DNA of 64,000 bases from JALYTZ01 sp036559125 (GTDB taxonomy: Bacteria > Vulcanimicrobiota > Vulcanimicrobiia > Vulcanimicrobiales > Vulcanimicrobiaceae), in contig DATBTT010000011.1 of NCBI GenBank assembly GCA_036559125.1, positions 1 to 64,000 of the forward strand, read 5' to 3'. The translations under genes and the position numbers were made by a program. Below, one piece after another: positions 18,741 to 26,930 of this stretch. The stretch's first letter is position 1. Every line of letters begins with the position of its first letter. The notes under the pieces are model-generated. The model saw only the letters and a program-made list of their open reading frames with translations, did no database searches and was not told where the DNA came from.

Positions 18741-19337
18741 GTGCAGCTGCAGCGCATCGTTCCCGGCGAGCTACCCATCGGTACGATGCAGCTCGCCAAA
18801 GCCCTCATCGGCTGCGTGCTCGTCCGAGACTGCCCGGACGGGCGCGCGGCAGGGCGTATTATTGAAGTCGAAGCCTACACCCCTAAGGATCCCGCCTCAC
18901 ATGCGTATCGCGGTAAGACGCCGCGCAATGCCGCAATGTTCGGCGGGCCGCATCGCGCGTACGTCTATCTTATATACGGAACGTCGTACTGCGTGAACGT
19001 GACCGGTGAGTCTGCGGGGGTTGGGGCGGCCGTTCTTTTGCGCGCACTCGAACCGCTCGTCGGAATCGGGATAATGGAAAGCCGGCGCGGAACGACGCGC
19101 GTGAGAGATCTGTGCCGCGGACCCGGCAGACTCGCGCAGGCGCTCGCGATCGATCGTTCCCAGGATGGCGCCGACCTTCTTAACGGCACGGCGTTATGGC
19201 TCGCTCGCGCGCAGGAAATACCTGAAAGAATCGGGGTCAGTACCCGGATCGGGCTGACGAAAGCGTCGCAGCGGTTGCGACGTTTTTACGAGCCGAACAA
19301 CCCGTTCGTCAGCGGTCCGCGCGCGTTATCTTCCTAA
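18741..19337 (+). CDS. mpg: 3-methyladenine DNA glycosylase (AAG/Mpg family)
   Basis: Excises alkylated purines such as 3-methyladenine to start base-excision repair. 198 residues. Diagnostic segments: RIIEVEAYTPKDPASHAYRG with the catalytic glutamate, TPRNAAMFGGPHRAYVYLIYG with the DNA-intercalating tyrosine region, YCVNVTGES, VLLRALEPLVGIGIM and LCRGPGRLAQALAID. GTG start (an ATG at 18786 would remove conserved residues). It follows the SOS-regulated gene by 13 bp and has no promoter of its own that I can see, so it is likely part of the LexA regulon here. Confidence 0.93.
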   Translation: MQLQRIVPGELPIGTMQLAKALIGCVLVRDCPDGRAAGRIIEVEAYTPKDPASHAYRGKTPRNAAMFGGPHRAYVYLIYGTSYCVNVTGESAGVGAAVLLRALEPLVGIGIMESRRGTTRVRDLCRGPGRLAQALAIDRSQDGADLLNGTALWLARAQEIPERIGVSTRIGLTKASQRLRRFYEPNNPFVSGPRALSS

Positions 19338-19341
19338 ATCC

Positions 19342-19371
19342 TTGATGGAGCGGGCACTCTTGTGGTATAGT
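19342..19371 (+). promoter_or_regulatory. Promoter of rho
   Basis: TTGATG (19342-19347), 18-bp spacer, TATAGT (19366-19371), a good sigma-70 match just after the mpg stop. It would start transcription near 19378, at the base of a stem-loop. Confidence 0.65.
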
Positions 19372-19377
19372 TTTGTT

Positions 19378-19411
19378 GTCGCGAGGCAGTCTTTCCAGAG
19401 ACTTCCGCGAC
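19378..19411 (+). promoter_or_regulatory. Stem-loop at the 5' end of the rho leader
   Basis: GTCGCG (19378-19383) pairs with CGCGAC (19406-19411), and an inner stem AGTCT/AGACT closes a TTCCAG loop. It sits at the predicted transcription start and opens a leader of about 250 nt before the first ATG of rho. rho is autoregulated by attenuation in E. coli; whether this leader does the same is inference. Confidence 0.45.
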
Positions 19412-19628
19412 GCATGACATTCCCCAACGCCTACGCCGCCACATAACTACAGGCAGCCCCGCCGGTACGTTTTGCATAACCTGGCGTACGCGACTCTTCG
19501 AGAGAGATAGTCAGCTGCAACTCGACAATCGTCCCAACAACGGCCCAGGTGGAGGCGGCCGCCGTCGCCGTTCACGCCGCCACCGCAATTTCAACGGCCA
19601 GATTCAACCGGCCGAACAGTTCCCCCAG

Positions 19629-20939
19629 ATGGATGCCGGCCCCCCGATGCTCACGGCATCGCAACTCGCCGAGAAAACCAAAGCCGAGCTCAACGAACTG
19701 GCCAAGGAATTCGAGATCCCCTCGCCTCTCAAACTGAAGAAGGACGAGTTGATCCCGCGGATTCTCGAAATTCAGTCGGCGCGTTCCGGCCTCGAGATCG
19801 CCAACGGCGTGCTCGACATCTTGCCTGAGGGCTACGGTTTCTTGCGCCGTGAAGGCTACGTTATCGGCACCGACGATATTTACGTCAGCCAATCGCAAAT
19901 CCGCCGTTTCGAATTGCGTCGCGGCGACTTGGTCGAAGGACAAGTGCGACGGCCTAAAGAGAGCGAGAAGTATTACGGTCTGATCCGCGTCGATCGCATC
20001 AACGGGTACGATCCCGAGGCGATCAAGGGCCGGAAGAACTTCGAAAAAGGGACGCCGATTTATCCGCAGGAGCGTTTCCGTCTCGAAGTTCGCGCGACCC
20101 AACTCTCGACGCGTCTCATCGATCTTTTCTGTCCCATCGGCAAAGGGCAGCGCGCGCTCATCGTGGCGCCGCCGAAAGCCGGTAAGACGACGCTTCTCAA
20201 AAACATCGCCAACGCTATTTCGATAAACCATCCCGAGGCGCACATTATCGCGCTGCTCGTGGACGAACGCCCCGAAGAAGTCACCGACATGCAGCGTACG
20301 ATCGATGGCGAAGTCGTCGCTTCGACCTTCGACGAGCATCCCGAAAATCACACCGCGGTTTCCGAGCTCGCGATGGAGCGCGCGAAGCGATTGGTCGAGC
20401 ACGGTAAAGACGTGGTGATCTTGCTCGACTCCATCACCCGTCTCGCTCGCGCGTACAATCAGGTCATCCCGAATTCAGGCCGCACCCTTTCCGGCGGTCT
20501 CGACACGGCGTCGCTGCACAAGCCGAAGCGCTTTTTCGGCGCCGCGCGCAAAATCGAAGAAGGGGGCTCGCTTACGATCATCGCTACGGCGCTGATCGAG
20601 ACCGGTTCCAAGATGGACGACATCATCTTCGAAGAGTTCAAGGGTACCGGTAACATGGAGCTCAACCTAACGCGCAAACTCGCGGAGTCGCGCGTCTTCC
20701 CCGCCGTCGATATCAAACGTTCGGGTACGCGACACGAAGAGCTGTTGCTCAGCGAGATCGAAATGCGCAAGATCTGGATGCTCCGTCGCGCTACGAGCGT
20801 TCTCAATACCGGCGACATCACCGAAATCATTCTCGACAAGATGGCGCAGACGCGCACCAACGACGAGTTCTTGCAATCCGTTACAAAAGAAGCGCTGTCA
20901 ATGTCACGCGGCTACGACAGCGACAACGGCAAACGCTAA
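19629..20939 (+). CDS. rho: Transcription termination factor Rho
   Basis: Hexameric RNA-dependent ATPase that terminates transcription. 436 residues from ATG 19629: Rho_N helix domain (TKAELNELAKEFEIPSPLKL), RNA-binding cold-shock domain (GYGFLRREGYVIGTDDIYVS), then the RecA-like domain with Walker A APPKAGKTTLLK, Walker B DVVILLDSITRLARAYN and FFGAARKIEEGGSLTI. The ATG has no Shine-Dalgarno, and the frame stays open upstream, encoding an Arg/Gly/Asn-rich segment of the kind seen at the N-terminus of Rho in GC-rich bacteria; a CTG at 19515 could be the true start. Confidence 0.97.
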   Translation: MDAGPPMLTASQLAEKTKAELNELAKEFEIPSPLKLKKDELIPRILEIQSARSGLEIANGVLDILPEGYGFLRREGYVIGTDDIYVSQSQIRRFELRRGDLVEGQVRRPKESEKYYGLIRVDRINGYDPEAIKGRKNFEKGTPIYPQERFRLEVRATQLSTRLIDLFCPIGKGQRALIVAPPKAGKTTLLKNIANAISINHPEAHIIALLVDERPEEVTDMQRTIDGEVVASTFDEHPENHTAVSELAMERAKRLVEHGKDVVILLDSITRLARAYNQVIPNSGRTLSGGLDTASLHKPKRFFGAARKIEEGGSLTIIATALIETGSKMDDIIFEEFKGTGNMELNLTRKLAESRVFPAVDIKRSGTRHEELLLSEIEMRKIWMLRRATSVLNTGDITEIILDKMAQTRTNDEFLQSVTKEALSMSRGYDSDNGKR

Positions 20940-20940
20940 C

Positions 20941-21154
20941 GCCCTTCGATAGACTTACCCTTCGACAAGCTCACCTTCGACAAGCTCACCCTTCGACAAG
21001 CTCAGGGTGACGGGGGAGAACGAGTTTAGGGGTGTTAACGCGGCTCCGTAACTCCCGGACGGGAAAGAGGGCTTGAACGAGTTTAGGGGTGTTAGCGCGA
21101 CCCCGTAACCCCCGTCACCCTGAGCCTGTCGAAGGGTGAGCCTGTCGGAGGGTC
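20941..21154. repeat. Composite inverted REP-like element flanking a 35-bp direct repeat
   Basis: Left arm (20941-21015): three or more CCCTTCGACAAGCTCA units ending in GGGTGACGGGGG. Right arm (21110-21154): the reverse complement, CCGTCACCCTGAG followed by CCTGTCGAAGGG and a second degenerate copy. Between the arms a 35-bp sequence starting GAACGAGTTTAGGGGTGTTA occurs twice (21018-21052 and 21075-21109) with 3 differences. The arms could pair into a very long hairpin in rho mRNA. Resembles a BIME built from REP units. Confidence 0.8.
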
Positions 21155-21184
21155 GACGGAGCTTCCGCTTACGGTCAAGAAACG

Positions 21185-21206
21185 AGCGCCTTTGCGGGCG
21201 CTTTTT
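21185..21206 (+). terminator. Rho-independent terminator downstream of rho
   Basis: Stem AGCGCC (21185-21190) / GGCGCT (21197-21202) with a 6-nt loop, followed by TTTTT. Correct orientation for ending rho transcription before rluB. Confidence 0.75.
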
Positions 21207-21223
21207 CTTCTGAAAGATATGTA

Positions 21224-22012
21224 ATGCAATCCTCGGATAAGATTCGACTTCAGAAATTCCTCGCGCACGCGGGAGTCGCTTCGCGTCGCGCGGCCGAGGA
21301 GTTGATCGTACGCGGCAAGGTGCGCGTTAACGGTGCGATCGTGCGCGAGCTTGGAACGAGCGTCGGGCCACAGGACGAGGTGGATGTGAGCGGCACGCCC
21401 GTTCGGTTGCAAAACGAATCGACGTATCTGGTGGTAAACAAACCGTTCGGGGTTATGACCACGATGCACGATCCACAAGGGCGCCGGACCGTCGCCGAGT
21501 TGATTCCCAAAGGAATGCCGCGCGTCGTTCCCGTCGGGCGGCTCGATTACGACACGGGCGGCGTGTTGTTGATGACCAACGACGGCGAACTGGCCAACGT
21601 GCTCACGCATCCGCGCTTCGGCATCGACAAGCTCTACCGCGCGGTGGTTTCGGGGCGGTTGCTGCCTGACGAAATCAAGAAACTCCAGACAGGCGTCGTT
21701 CTTGATGATTTTCACGCCGCCGGCGCGCAGTTGCGCATCGTGGCCGCGAGGCGCGAGACATCGGTGATCGATATCACCGTCCACGAAGGCAAGAACCGCC
21801 AGGTCAGGCGCATGTTCGAAGCGGTCGGTCACCCGGTCCTCGCGCTTACCCGCCTCGTGTTTGGTCCAATACGGCTCGGCGATTTGGCGCCCGGGAACTC
21901 GCGGCCGCTGCTCCCGCGCGAGTTGGCAGCGCTGCTGGCTCTGGAAGCGAAAGCTGCGCCCGGGTCGAGAACGTCGCAGGCCAGCCGTCGCAAATCTGCT
22001 ACCATAGACTGA
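21224..22012 (+). CDS. 23S/16S rRNA pseudouridine synthase, RsuA/RluB family
   Basis: 262 residues: an N-terminal S4 RNA-binding domain (IRLQKFLAHAGVASRRAAEELI) and the pseudouridine synthase domain with the catalytic Asp in VPVGRLDYDTGGVLLMTNDG, then KLYRAVVSGR and KNRQVRRMFEAVGHPVLALTR typed to the RsuA/RluB/E/F branch. The general layout favours RluB (23S rRNA U2605), but RsuA-type specificity cannot be excluded. The basic C-terminal tail is not conserved. It is 2 bp from the next gene. Confidence 0.9.
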   Translation: MQSSDKIRLQKFLAHAGVASRRAAEELIVRGKVRVNGAIVRELGTSVGPQDEVDVSGTPVRLQNESTYLVVNKPFGVMTTMHDPQGRRTVAELIPKGMPRVVPVGRLDYDTGGVLLMTNDGELANVLTHPRFGIDKLYRAVVSGRLLPDEIKKLQTGVVLDDFHAAGAQLRIVAARRETSVIDITVHEGKNRQVRRMFEAVGHPVLALTRLVFGPIRLGDLAPGNSRPLLPRELAALLALEAKAAPGSRTSQASRRKSATID

Positions 22013-22014
22013 CC

Positions 22015-22878
22015 GTGGACCGACTAACCTCCCTGCCCCATGCCTACAAACTCGTCCGCCGCGATGCACGCGCCGGCCACACCACAGTCCGGCTCGCAAA
22101 CGGCGCGACGTTCGGCGGCGACGTGCTTGCGATTTGCGCCGGACCGTGCAGCGTGGAATCGCGCGAACAGATCGACGCTACGGCCAAAGCCGTGGCCGCC
22201 TTGGGCGCCAACGTCTTGCGCGGCGGTGCGTACAAACCGCGAACGTCGCCATACGCATTCCAAGGATTGGGCAAAGGCGGCTTGCAGCTATTGCGGGAGG
22301 CAGCTGACCGGCATGGGCTAGGCGTCGTGACCGAGGTGCTCGATCCGCGCGACGTCGAGACCGTCGCGGCGCATGCCGATATGCTGCAAATCGGTGCCCG
22401 CAGCATGCAGAACTTCAGCCTGCTACGCGAAGCCGGTGAGACCGGCCGGCCCGTGCTGCTCAAACGAGGGCTCTCGGCCACCGTCGAAGAGTGGCTGATG
22501 GCGGCCGAATACGTGCTCGTGACCGGCAACGACCAGGTGGTTCTTTGCGAGCGCGGCGTTCGTTCGTTCGACGCGGCCACGCGCAACGTGCTGGACCTTG
22601 CCGTCGTTCCGCTGCTGCGCTCGCTCACGCACCTTCCCGTGATCGTCGATCCGTCACATGGTACGGGCGTCGCGCGTTTGGTGACCCCGATGGCGCTCGC
22701 GGCGGTGGCCGCGGGAGCCGACGGGCTGCTCGTAGAGGTGCATCCGGATCCCGCAACCGCGGCCTCCGACGGGCCCCAATCGTTGACGTTCGAGCAATTC
22801 GAAGCGCTCATGGAAAAGCTGCCGGGTATCGCCCGAGCGATCGGCCGGCAACTCCCGGCCGCCAGCCTCGCTGCGTAA
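22015..22878 (+). CDS. aroF: 3-deoxy-7-phosphoheptulonate (DAHP) synthase, type I-beta
   Basis: Condenses PEP and erythrose-4-phosphate, the first shikimate-pathway step. 287 residues, GTG start. It opens with PHAYKLVRRDA and has AICAGPCSVESREQ, LRGGAYKPRTSPYAFQGLG, DMLQIGARSMQNFSLL, VLLKRGLSATVEEW and VIVDPSHGTGVARLV, all typical of the KDO8P-synthase-like subfamily. It lacks the N-terminal ferredoxin-like regulatory domain of Thermotoga DAHP synthase and any fused chorismate mutase, so feedback control should differ. No other aro genes are nearby. Confidence 0.93.
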   Translation: MDRLTSLPHAYKLVRRDARAGHTTVRLANGATFGGDVLAICAGPCSVESREQIDATAKAVAALGANVLRGGAYKPRTSPYAFQGLGKGGLQLLREAADRHGLGVVTEVLDPRDVETVAAHADMLQIGARSMQNFSLLREAGETGRPVLLKRGLSATVEEWLMAAEYVLVTGNDQVVLCERGVRSFDAATRNVLDLAVVPLLRSLTHLPVIVDPSHGTGVARLVTPMALAAVAAGADGLLVEVHPDPATAASDGPQSLTFEQFEALMEKLPGIARAIGRQLPAASLAA

Positions 22879-23055
22879 GACAACCGAGGCTCGCGCCGCT
22901 TCCCGTCGAAGGCCCACGGGCGCCATGCGGACATAACTCGTTTCAAATACGTTTATCGGCGGTACAACCCTAGGCTGTTTACCGGGCGTCCGCAATCGGC
23001 CGCCGCCCCGCCCACAGCCGTATTTATAGCCACCCATGAGGTACGCAACACACGT

Positions 23056-24402
23056 ATGAATCGCTTCACTCAGTTGGTCGCAACGGTCAGCTCGCTCGGC
23101 ATCGCCGCCGCTCTCGTCGCGCCGGCCGCGGCGCAATACTCGAACGAGTACGCCCCGCCTAAGCTGGTAAGCCAGGGTAAAACCGGTACCGCTATCGCAG
23201 GCTCGGGCACCGTCGTCGTTCAGGTGCAAGTCAACGCAAACGGCAGCCACAAAGTGGTTCGCGTGCTGCATTCCACCAACGCCGGCGACAACGCCGCCGC
23301 TATGGATATTGCGAGCCACTCGACGTATCGCGTCGCCCGCCGAGGCAAGAAGCCGATCACCGCTTTTTACGACTTCACTTTGAAATTCAAGGGTAAGTCC
23401 GTCGCATCGTCCGCAAGTGCCGGCGCGGCCGCTTCGGGACCGACCGCGCAGATCGCGCGTATGATCCGCGTCGGAAACTACGCCGGTGCGAAAGCACAAG
23501 CCACGCAATATCTCGCCTCGAATCCGACCGACGCCCTGGCGGCGCAGGAATTGGGCGTTGCGGAATATTTCCTCAATGATTTCCCCGCATCGGCCTCTGC
23601 GTTTGAAAAAGCCGGCACGATATCGCCGGCATACAAAAGCGTTGCGGCTCACGCGTACGCTTCGGCCGCGGTCGCTTTGCAACAAAGCAGCCCGACGCAA
23701 GCGCTCGCTTATGCGAAATCCGCTTCTCAGCTGGAATCAAGCGCGAACTCTTACTATGCTCTGGGATCCGCCGAACTAGCCAGCAAGGATTACAGCGCCG
23801 CGGTTACCGATCTGAAGAAGGCACGCGATCTCGCGTTCGCCGACAAGAAGACCGACACGAAGGCAAAAGTTAATCTCGATGCCGCGCTCATTTCCGCGTA
23901 TATGGGTGCCAACGACACGGCCGACGCGCAAGCGACCGCCGCCGAAATCAAAAAGCTCGATCCGTCGTCGACGATCGCCGACCGTATGATGGGCAACCAG
24001 CAGCTTGCCGGGGCGCAGGCTGCCGCCAAAGCCGGCAACCACGAGCAAGCGATAACGATGTACGAACAGATCGCGCAAAAGAGCACCGACCACCAGTTGC
24101 AAGTCACAGCATATACGAGCGCCGCGTTTGAAGAGAGTCAACTCACGAAACCGGACTACGGCAAAATGAAGGTCGACGCGGACAAGGCGGTAGCGCTCGC
24201 ACCGACCGACGCGCAAGCGAATTTCGCCGAGGGCATCGCGCTTGCGGGACAATACATCGCCGGCGGCAGTACGAACGCCGGATTGAAATCGGAAGCCCAG
24301 TCGACGCTTGCTAAAGCCGATTCAGAAGCAAAGGCAGCCGGTAACACGGCACTCTCGTTCAATATCGAAAGCTTCATTAAGAACACGTTCAAAACGCCGT
24401 AA
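23056..24402 (+). CDS. Secreted TonB-C-like / TPR repeat protein
   Basis: 448 residues with a signal peptide (cleavage near APAAAQ, residue 27). Residues 40-112 resemble a TonB C-terminal/energy-transducer domain (GSGTVVVQVQVNANGSHKVV, AAMDIASHSTYRVA, FYDFTLKFKG), but without an anchor or Pro-rich linker. Residues 130-445 are Ala-rich TPR helices (LGVAEYFLNDFPASASAFEKAG; YYALGSAELASKDYSAAVTD; QAITMYEQIAQKS). Likely a periplasmic scaffold; its position just upstream of exbB-exbD-exbD-tonB suggests it works with that system. No known family name fits the whole architecture. Confidence 0.75.
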   Translation: MNRFTQLVATVSSLGIAAALVAPAAAQYSNEYAPPKLVSQGKTGTAIAGSGTVVVQVQVNANGSHKVVRVLHSTNAGDNAAAMDIASHSTYRVARRGKKPITAFYDFTLKFKGKSVASSASAGAAASGPTAQIARMIRVGNYAGAKAQATQYLASNPTDALAAQELGVAEYFLNDFPASASAFEKAGTISPAYKSVAAHAYASAAVALQQSSPTQALAYAKSASQLESSANSYYALGSAELASKDYSAAVTDLKKARDLAFADKKTDTKAKVNLDAALISAYMGANDTADAQATAAEIKKLDPSSTIADRMMGNQQLAGAQAAAKAGNHEQAITMYEQIAQKSTDHQLQVTAYTSAAFEESQLTKPDYGKMKVDADKAVALAPTDAQANFAEGIALAGQYIAGGSTNAGLKSEAQSTLAKADSEAKAAGNTALSFNIESFIKNTFKTP

Positions 24403-24432
24403 GGCGGAGGCGAAAAAGTAACGAGGATTTTC

Positions 24433-24492
24433 CGTGGAGGTGGGCCAATGCACCGCCTTCACGGGTCGGGGGGCTTCCCCCCATAGTTTTTT
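24433..24492 (+). terminator. Two tandem hairpins, second with a T-run
   Basis: First hairpin: GTGGAGGTG (24433) pairs with CGCCTTCAC (ends 24461). Second: GGGGGG-CTT-CCCCCC (24468-24482), then four bases and TTTTTT. Probably terminates the TPR gene before exbB, perhaps with partial read-through; the gap before the T-run makes it imperfect. Confidence 0.55.
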
Positions 24493-24549
24493 ACTGTCCA
24501 AGCAACAGCTAAGTGCACAACGTTCCCGTCAACGGGAGGGGTCGAAATA

Positions 24550-25245
24550 GTGGGGATTTTCAGCGGTTTCATAGATCTTATGGTTCGGGGCGGCCCGGCA
24601 ATGTGGATCTTACTCCTATGCTCGATCGTCGCGGTGGCCATCGTCATCGAACGATTGGTCTTCTTCGCGGCACAGCACGGCGATACCAAGGGCTTGCTGC
24701 GCCAGATCGGTCAGCGCATCGCCGCCGACGACATCGACGGCGCCATTAAGGTCTGCCGTCAGAACAAGGGCATGCTGCCTCGGATTCTCGAGTTCGGCCT
24801 GTTGCGCGGCGAAAAGAATCGTGCCGACATCACCGACGCGCTTTCGATCGCGCTCATGGAGCATCTCAACGCGCTCGAACGTAATCTCGGGGTCATCGGT
24901 ACCATCGCCGTTATCGCGCCGTTCGTCGGCCTATCCGGTACGGTTTTGGGTATCATCAAGGCCTTCCAAGACATTGCCCTCAAGGGCAACTCGACGCCCG
25001 CCGTCGTAGCCGCAGGCGTCTCCGAAGCGCTCATCACGACGTTCGCCGGCCTCGTGGTCGCCGTCGTCGCCGTCGTGTTCTTCAATTACTTCAAGACGCG
25101 CATCAAGGCGTACAATCAAGAGATGATCGTCGCTGCGAACCAACTCGCCGAAATGCTGCACTTCCACAACACTGGCGCTCCGATTCCCACCGAGCTTTAC
25201 CAACCGGTCGGCGGAAAATCTACTCCCGCACCGGCCGTCAAGTAA
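24550..25245 (+). CDS. exbB: MotA/TolQ/ExbB proton channel protein
   Basis: 231-residue inner-membrane protein with three transmembrane helices (about 14-36, 115-140, 153-177) and a cytoplasmic loop between the first two. The channel signature is visible: LGVIGTIAVIAPFVGLSGTV and EALITTFAGLVVAVVAVVFFNYF. With ExbD it converts the proton motive force into movement of TonB. GTG start behind GGGAGGGG. First gene of exbB-exbD-exbD-tonB with gaps of 21, 19 and 3 bp. Confidence 0.93.
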   Translation: MGIFSGFIDLMVRGGPAMWILLLCSIVAVAIVIERLVFFAAQHGDTKGLLRQIGQRIAADDIDGAIKVCRQNKGMLPRILEFGLLRGEKNRADITDALSIALMEHLNALERNLGVIGTIAVIAPFVGLSGTVLGIIKAFQDIALKGNSTPAVVAAGVSEALITTFAGLVVAVVAVVFFNYFKTRIKAYNQEMIVAANQLAEMLHFHNTGAPIPTELYQPVGGKSTPAPAVK

Positions 25246-25266
25246 GCGCGGCACCAGGAGAATTCC

Positions 25267-25677
25267 GTGAGTCTCCTATCATCGCAGCAAGACCAGGAGG
25301 TAATGGCGGAGATCAACATCACGCCATTCACCGACGTGCTCCTGGTGTTGCTCATTATCTTCATGATTCTGGCAGCGATTCAAACGCCGCCGGGATTCGA
25401 AAAAGAGCTGCCCAACAACAACAATAACAACATTACGCAGCAAGTAAAACACGACGACATCGAAGTCGACGTCAACAATCGCGGCAAGATCCTCGTCGAC
25501 GGCGTCGTGGCCGATCAGAGCAGCATTTACTACATAATGGCGCAAGCCCGAGCCAAAAAAGGCAACAAGCACGTTTCGATCGTCGCCGACGCGAAGGCGC
25601 CCTACGGCATCATCATCCGGGTTCTGGATGCTGCCAAAGTTGCGGGACTCGACGATGTCGGGTTCGTTACGTCATAA
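25267..25677 (+). CDS. exbD: ExbD/TolR biopolymer transport protein (first copy)
   Basis: 136 residues: short cytoplasmic tail, one transmembrane helix (about 20-40) with the proton-carrying aspartate in INITPFTDVLLVLLIIFM, then a periplasmic domain ending in APYGIIIRVLDAAKVAGLDDVGFVT. A run of six asparagines follows the helix, a local oddity in an otherwise GC-rich gene. GTG start. The tandem second copy suggests a mixed ExbD dimer. Confidence 0.93.
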   Translation: MSLLSSQQDQEVMAEINITPFTDVLLVLLIIFMILAAIQTPPGFEKELPNNNNNNITQQVKHDDIEVDVNNRGKILVDGVVADQSSIYYIMAQARAKKGNKHVSIVADAKAPYGIIIRVLDAAKVAGLDDVGFVTS

Positions 25678-25696
25678 GGTGGAGGTTCAGTAACCC

Positions 25697-26110
25697 GTGG
25701 CCGTATCAACAGGTCAAGGCGAAGAAGAGGTCATGTCGACCATCAACATCACGCCCTTCACGGACGTGCTGCTGGTCCTCCTGATCATCTTTATCATCCT
25801 TGCCGCCGTTACGAAAGAGCCGCCGCTTCCCCTGGCAAAGAACCGGGACAAGGTTCAGCCGTCGCAAATCGTCGTCATCATCGACGCGAAAGACAACATC
25901 CAAATCGGCTCCAGCACCCTAAATATCCAACAAGTGAGCGCGGCGTTTTCGGCGCTGCAAGACAACACCGGCCATAAATTCAAGAGCGTGATCATCAAGG
26001 CCGACCCGAAGGCCAACTACGGGACGATTCTTCAGGTGATGGACGCGGCGAAGTCGGTGGACTTAACGGATTTCGGTTTGGCGAATAAGATCGAGGGAAG
26101 CAAGACCTAA
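25697..26110 (+). CDS. exbD: ExbD/TolR biopolymer transport protein (second copy)
   Basis: 137 residues, GTG start behind GGTGGAGG. Same build as its neighbour: INITPFTDVLLVLLIIFIIL transmembrane segment with the key Asp, then NYGTILQVMDAAKSVDLTDFGLA. Its periplasmic part (KNRDKVQPSQIVVIIDAKDN) differs from the first copy and lacks the asparagine run, consistent with an old duplication and separate roles in the ExbB5D2-type complex. Confidence 0.93.
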   Translation: MAVSTGQGEEEVMSTINITPFTDVLLVLLIIFIILAAVTKEPPLPLAKNRDKVQPSQIVVIIDAKDNIQIGSSTLNIQQVSAAFSALQDNTGHKFKSVIIKADPKANYGTILQVMDAAKSVDLTDFGLANKIEGSKT

Positions 26111-26113
26111 GCG

Positions 26114-26863
26114 ATGGCAGATAATAAAAACAAATCGCCGTTCCTCACGACGGGCGAACGGGTCCGCAATTACCTCGGCTGGGCATTTGTCGGGTCGCTT
26201 ATCATCCACTTTATCCTAGCGCCATTCTTCCCCGGCTTAACGCGCCATCACGAAGACACCCAAACCGAGAAGGTCTCGGTAACCAAGAAGATACGCGTGA
26301 AGGTGCCGACGCCGCCGCCGCCCACGCCGACCCCACCGCCGACTCCGACCCCGCCGCCGCAGCGGACGCCGCCGCCGCAGCAGCAGCCGAAAGCGCCGCC
26401 GAAACTCAAGCTCAACGTGCCGAAAACCACGAGCAACAACAAGTCGACGACGCAAACCACGCAAAAGTACATACCGCCGAAGAGCGGTTCGCAAAATGGC
26501 GTCCCGAACGGCGTAAATACGAATCCGCCCTCGACGGCTGCACCGCAGACACCCGCGCCGACGCAGGCTCCGGCGTGCAAAGTCCCCTTCCAAGATGCGA
26601 CGGTCGCAAGCCCCGTTTCGCCGGAATATCCCGACAGCGCTCGCGAAATGGGATTGGGCAACGTGACGGTGCTGATCCAAGTTACAGTCGGGCCCAGCGG
26701 CAGCCTCGTCGCGGCGAAGGTCAATCAGAGTTCGAGTAATATGGCGATCGATCAAGCGGCACTTTCGGCCGCGCGACAATCGACCTACGCGCCGAAGATC
26801 GTGAATTGCAAGCCCGTGACCGGAGACTATCTCTTCCGCGCGAGTTTCGACGCCAGCAACTAA
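26114..26863 (+). CDS. tonB: TonB energy-transducing protein
   Basis: 249 residues: short cytoplasmic N-terminus, one transmembrane helix (about 21-42), an extended Pro/Thr linker (PTPPPPTPTPPPTP repeats, 60-95), and a C-terminal TonB domain (about 160-248) with VSPEYPDSAREMGLGNVTVL, GPSGSLVAAKV and AALSAARQSTYAP. It transmits energy from ExbBD to outer-membrane receptors. The domain has two cysteines (PACKVPF, VNCKPV) that could form a disulphide. Last gene before a strong terminator. Confidence 0.92.
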   Translation: MADNKNKSPFLTTGERVRNYLGWAFVGSLIIHFILAPFFPGLTRHHEDTQTEKVSVTKKIRVKVPTPPPPTPTPPPTPTPPPQRTPPPQQQPKAPPKLKLNVPKTTSNNKSTTQTTQKYIPPKSGSQNGVPNGVNTNPPSTAAPQTPAPTQAPACKVPFQDATVASPVSPEYPDSAREMGLGNVTVLIQVTVGPSGSLVAAKVNQSSSNMAIDQAALSAARQSTYAPKIVNCKPVTGDYLFRASFDASN

Positions 26864-26887
26864 AGAACGAGATCGCGATTATGCTGA

Positions 26888-26922
26888 AAAGGCGCTTCCG
26901 GAAGGGAGCGCCTTTCTTTTTT
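26888..26922 (+). terminator. Rho-independent terminator after tonB
   Basis: Perfect 9-bp stem AAAGGCGCT (26888-26896) / AGCGCCTTT (26907-26915) with a 10-nt loop, then C and TTTTTT. It closes the exbB-exbD-exbD-tonB operon. Confidence 0.9.
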
Positions 26923-26930
26923 GACAAGCA

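Noticed and set aside
26921..26926. TTGACA as a -35 box for the second TonB-like gene
   Set aside because: No -10 box at a proper distance, and it sits in the terminator T-run only 5 bp before the start codon.
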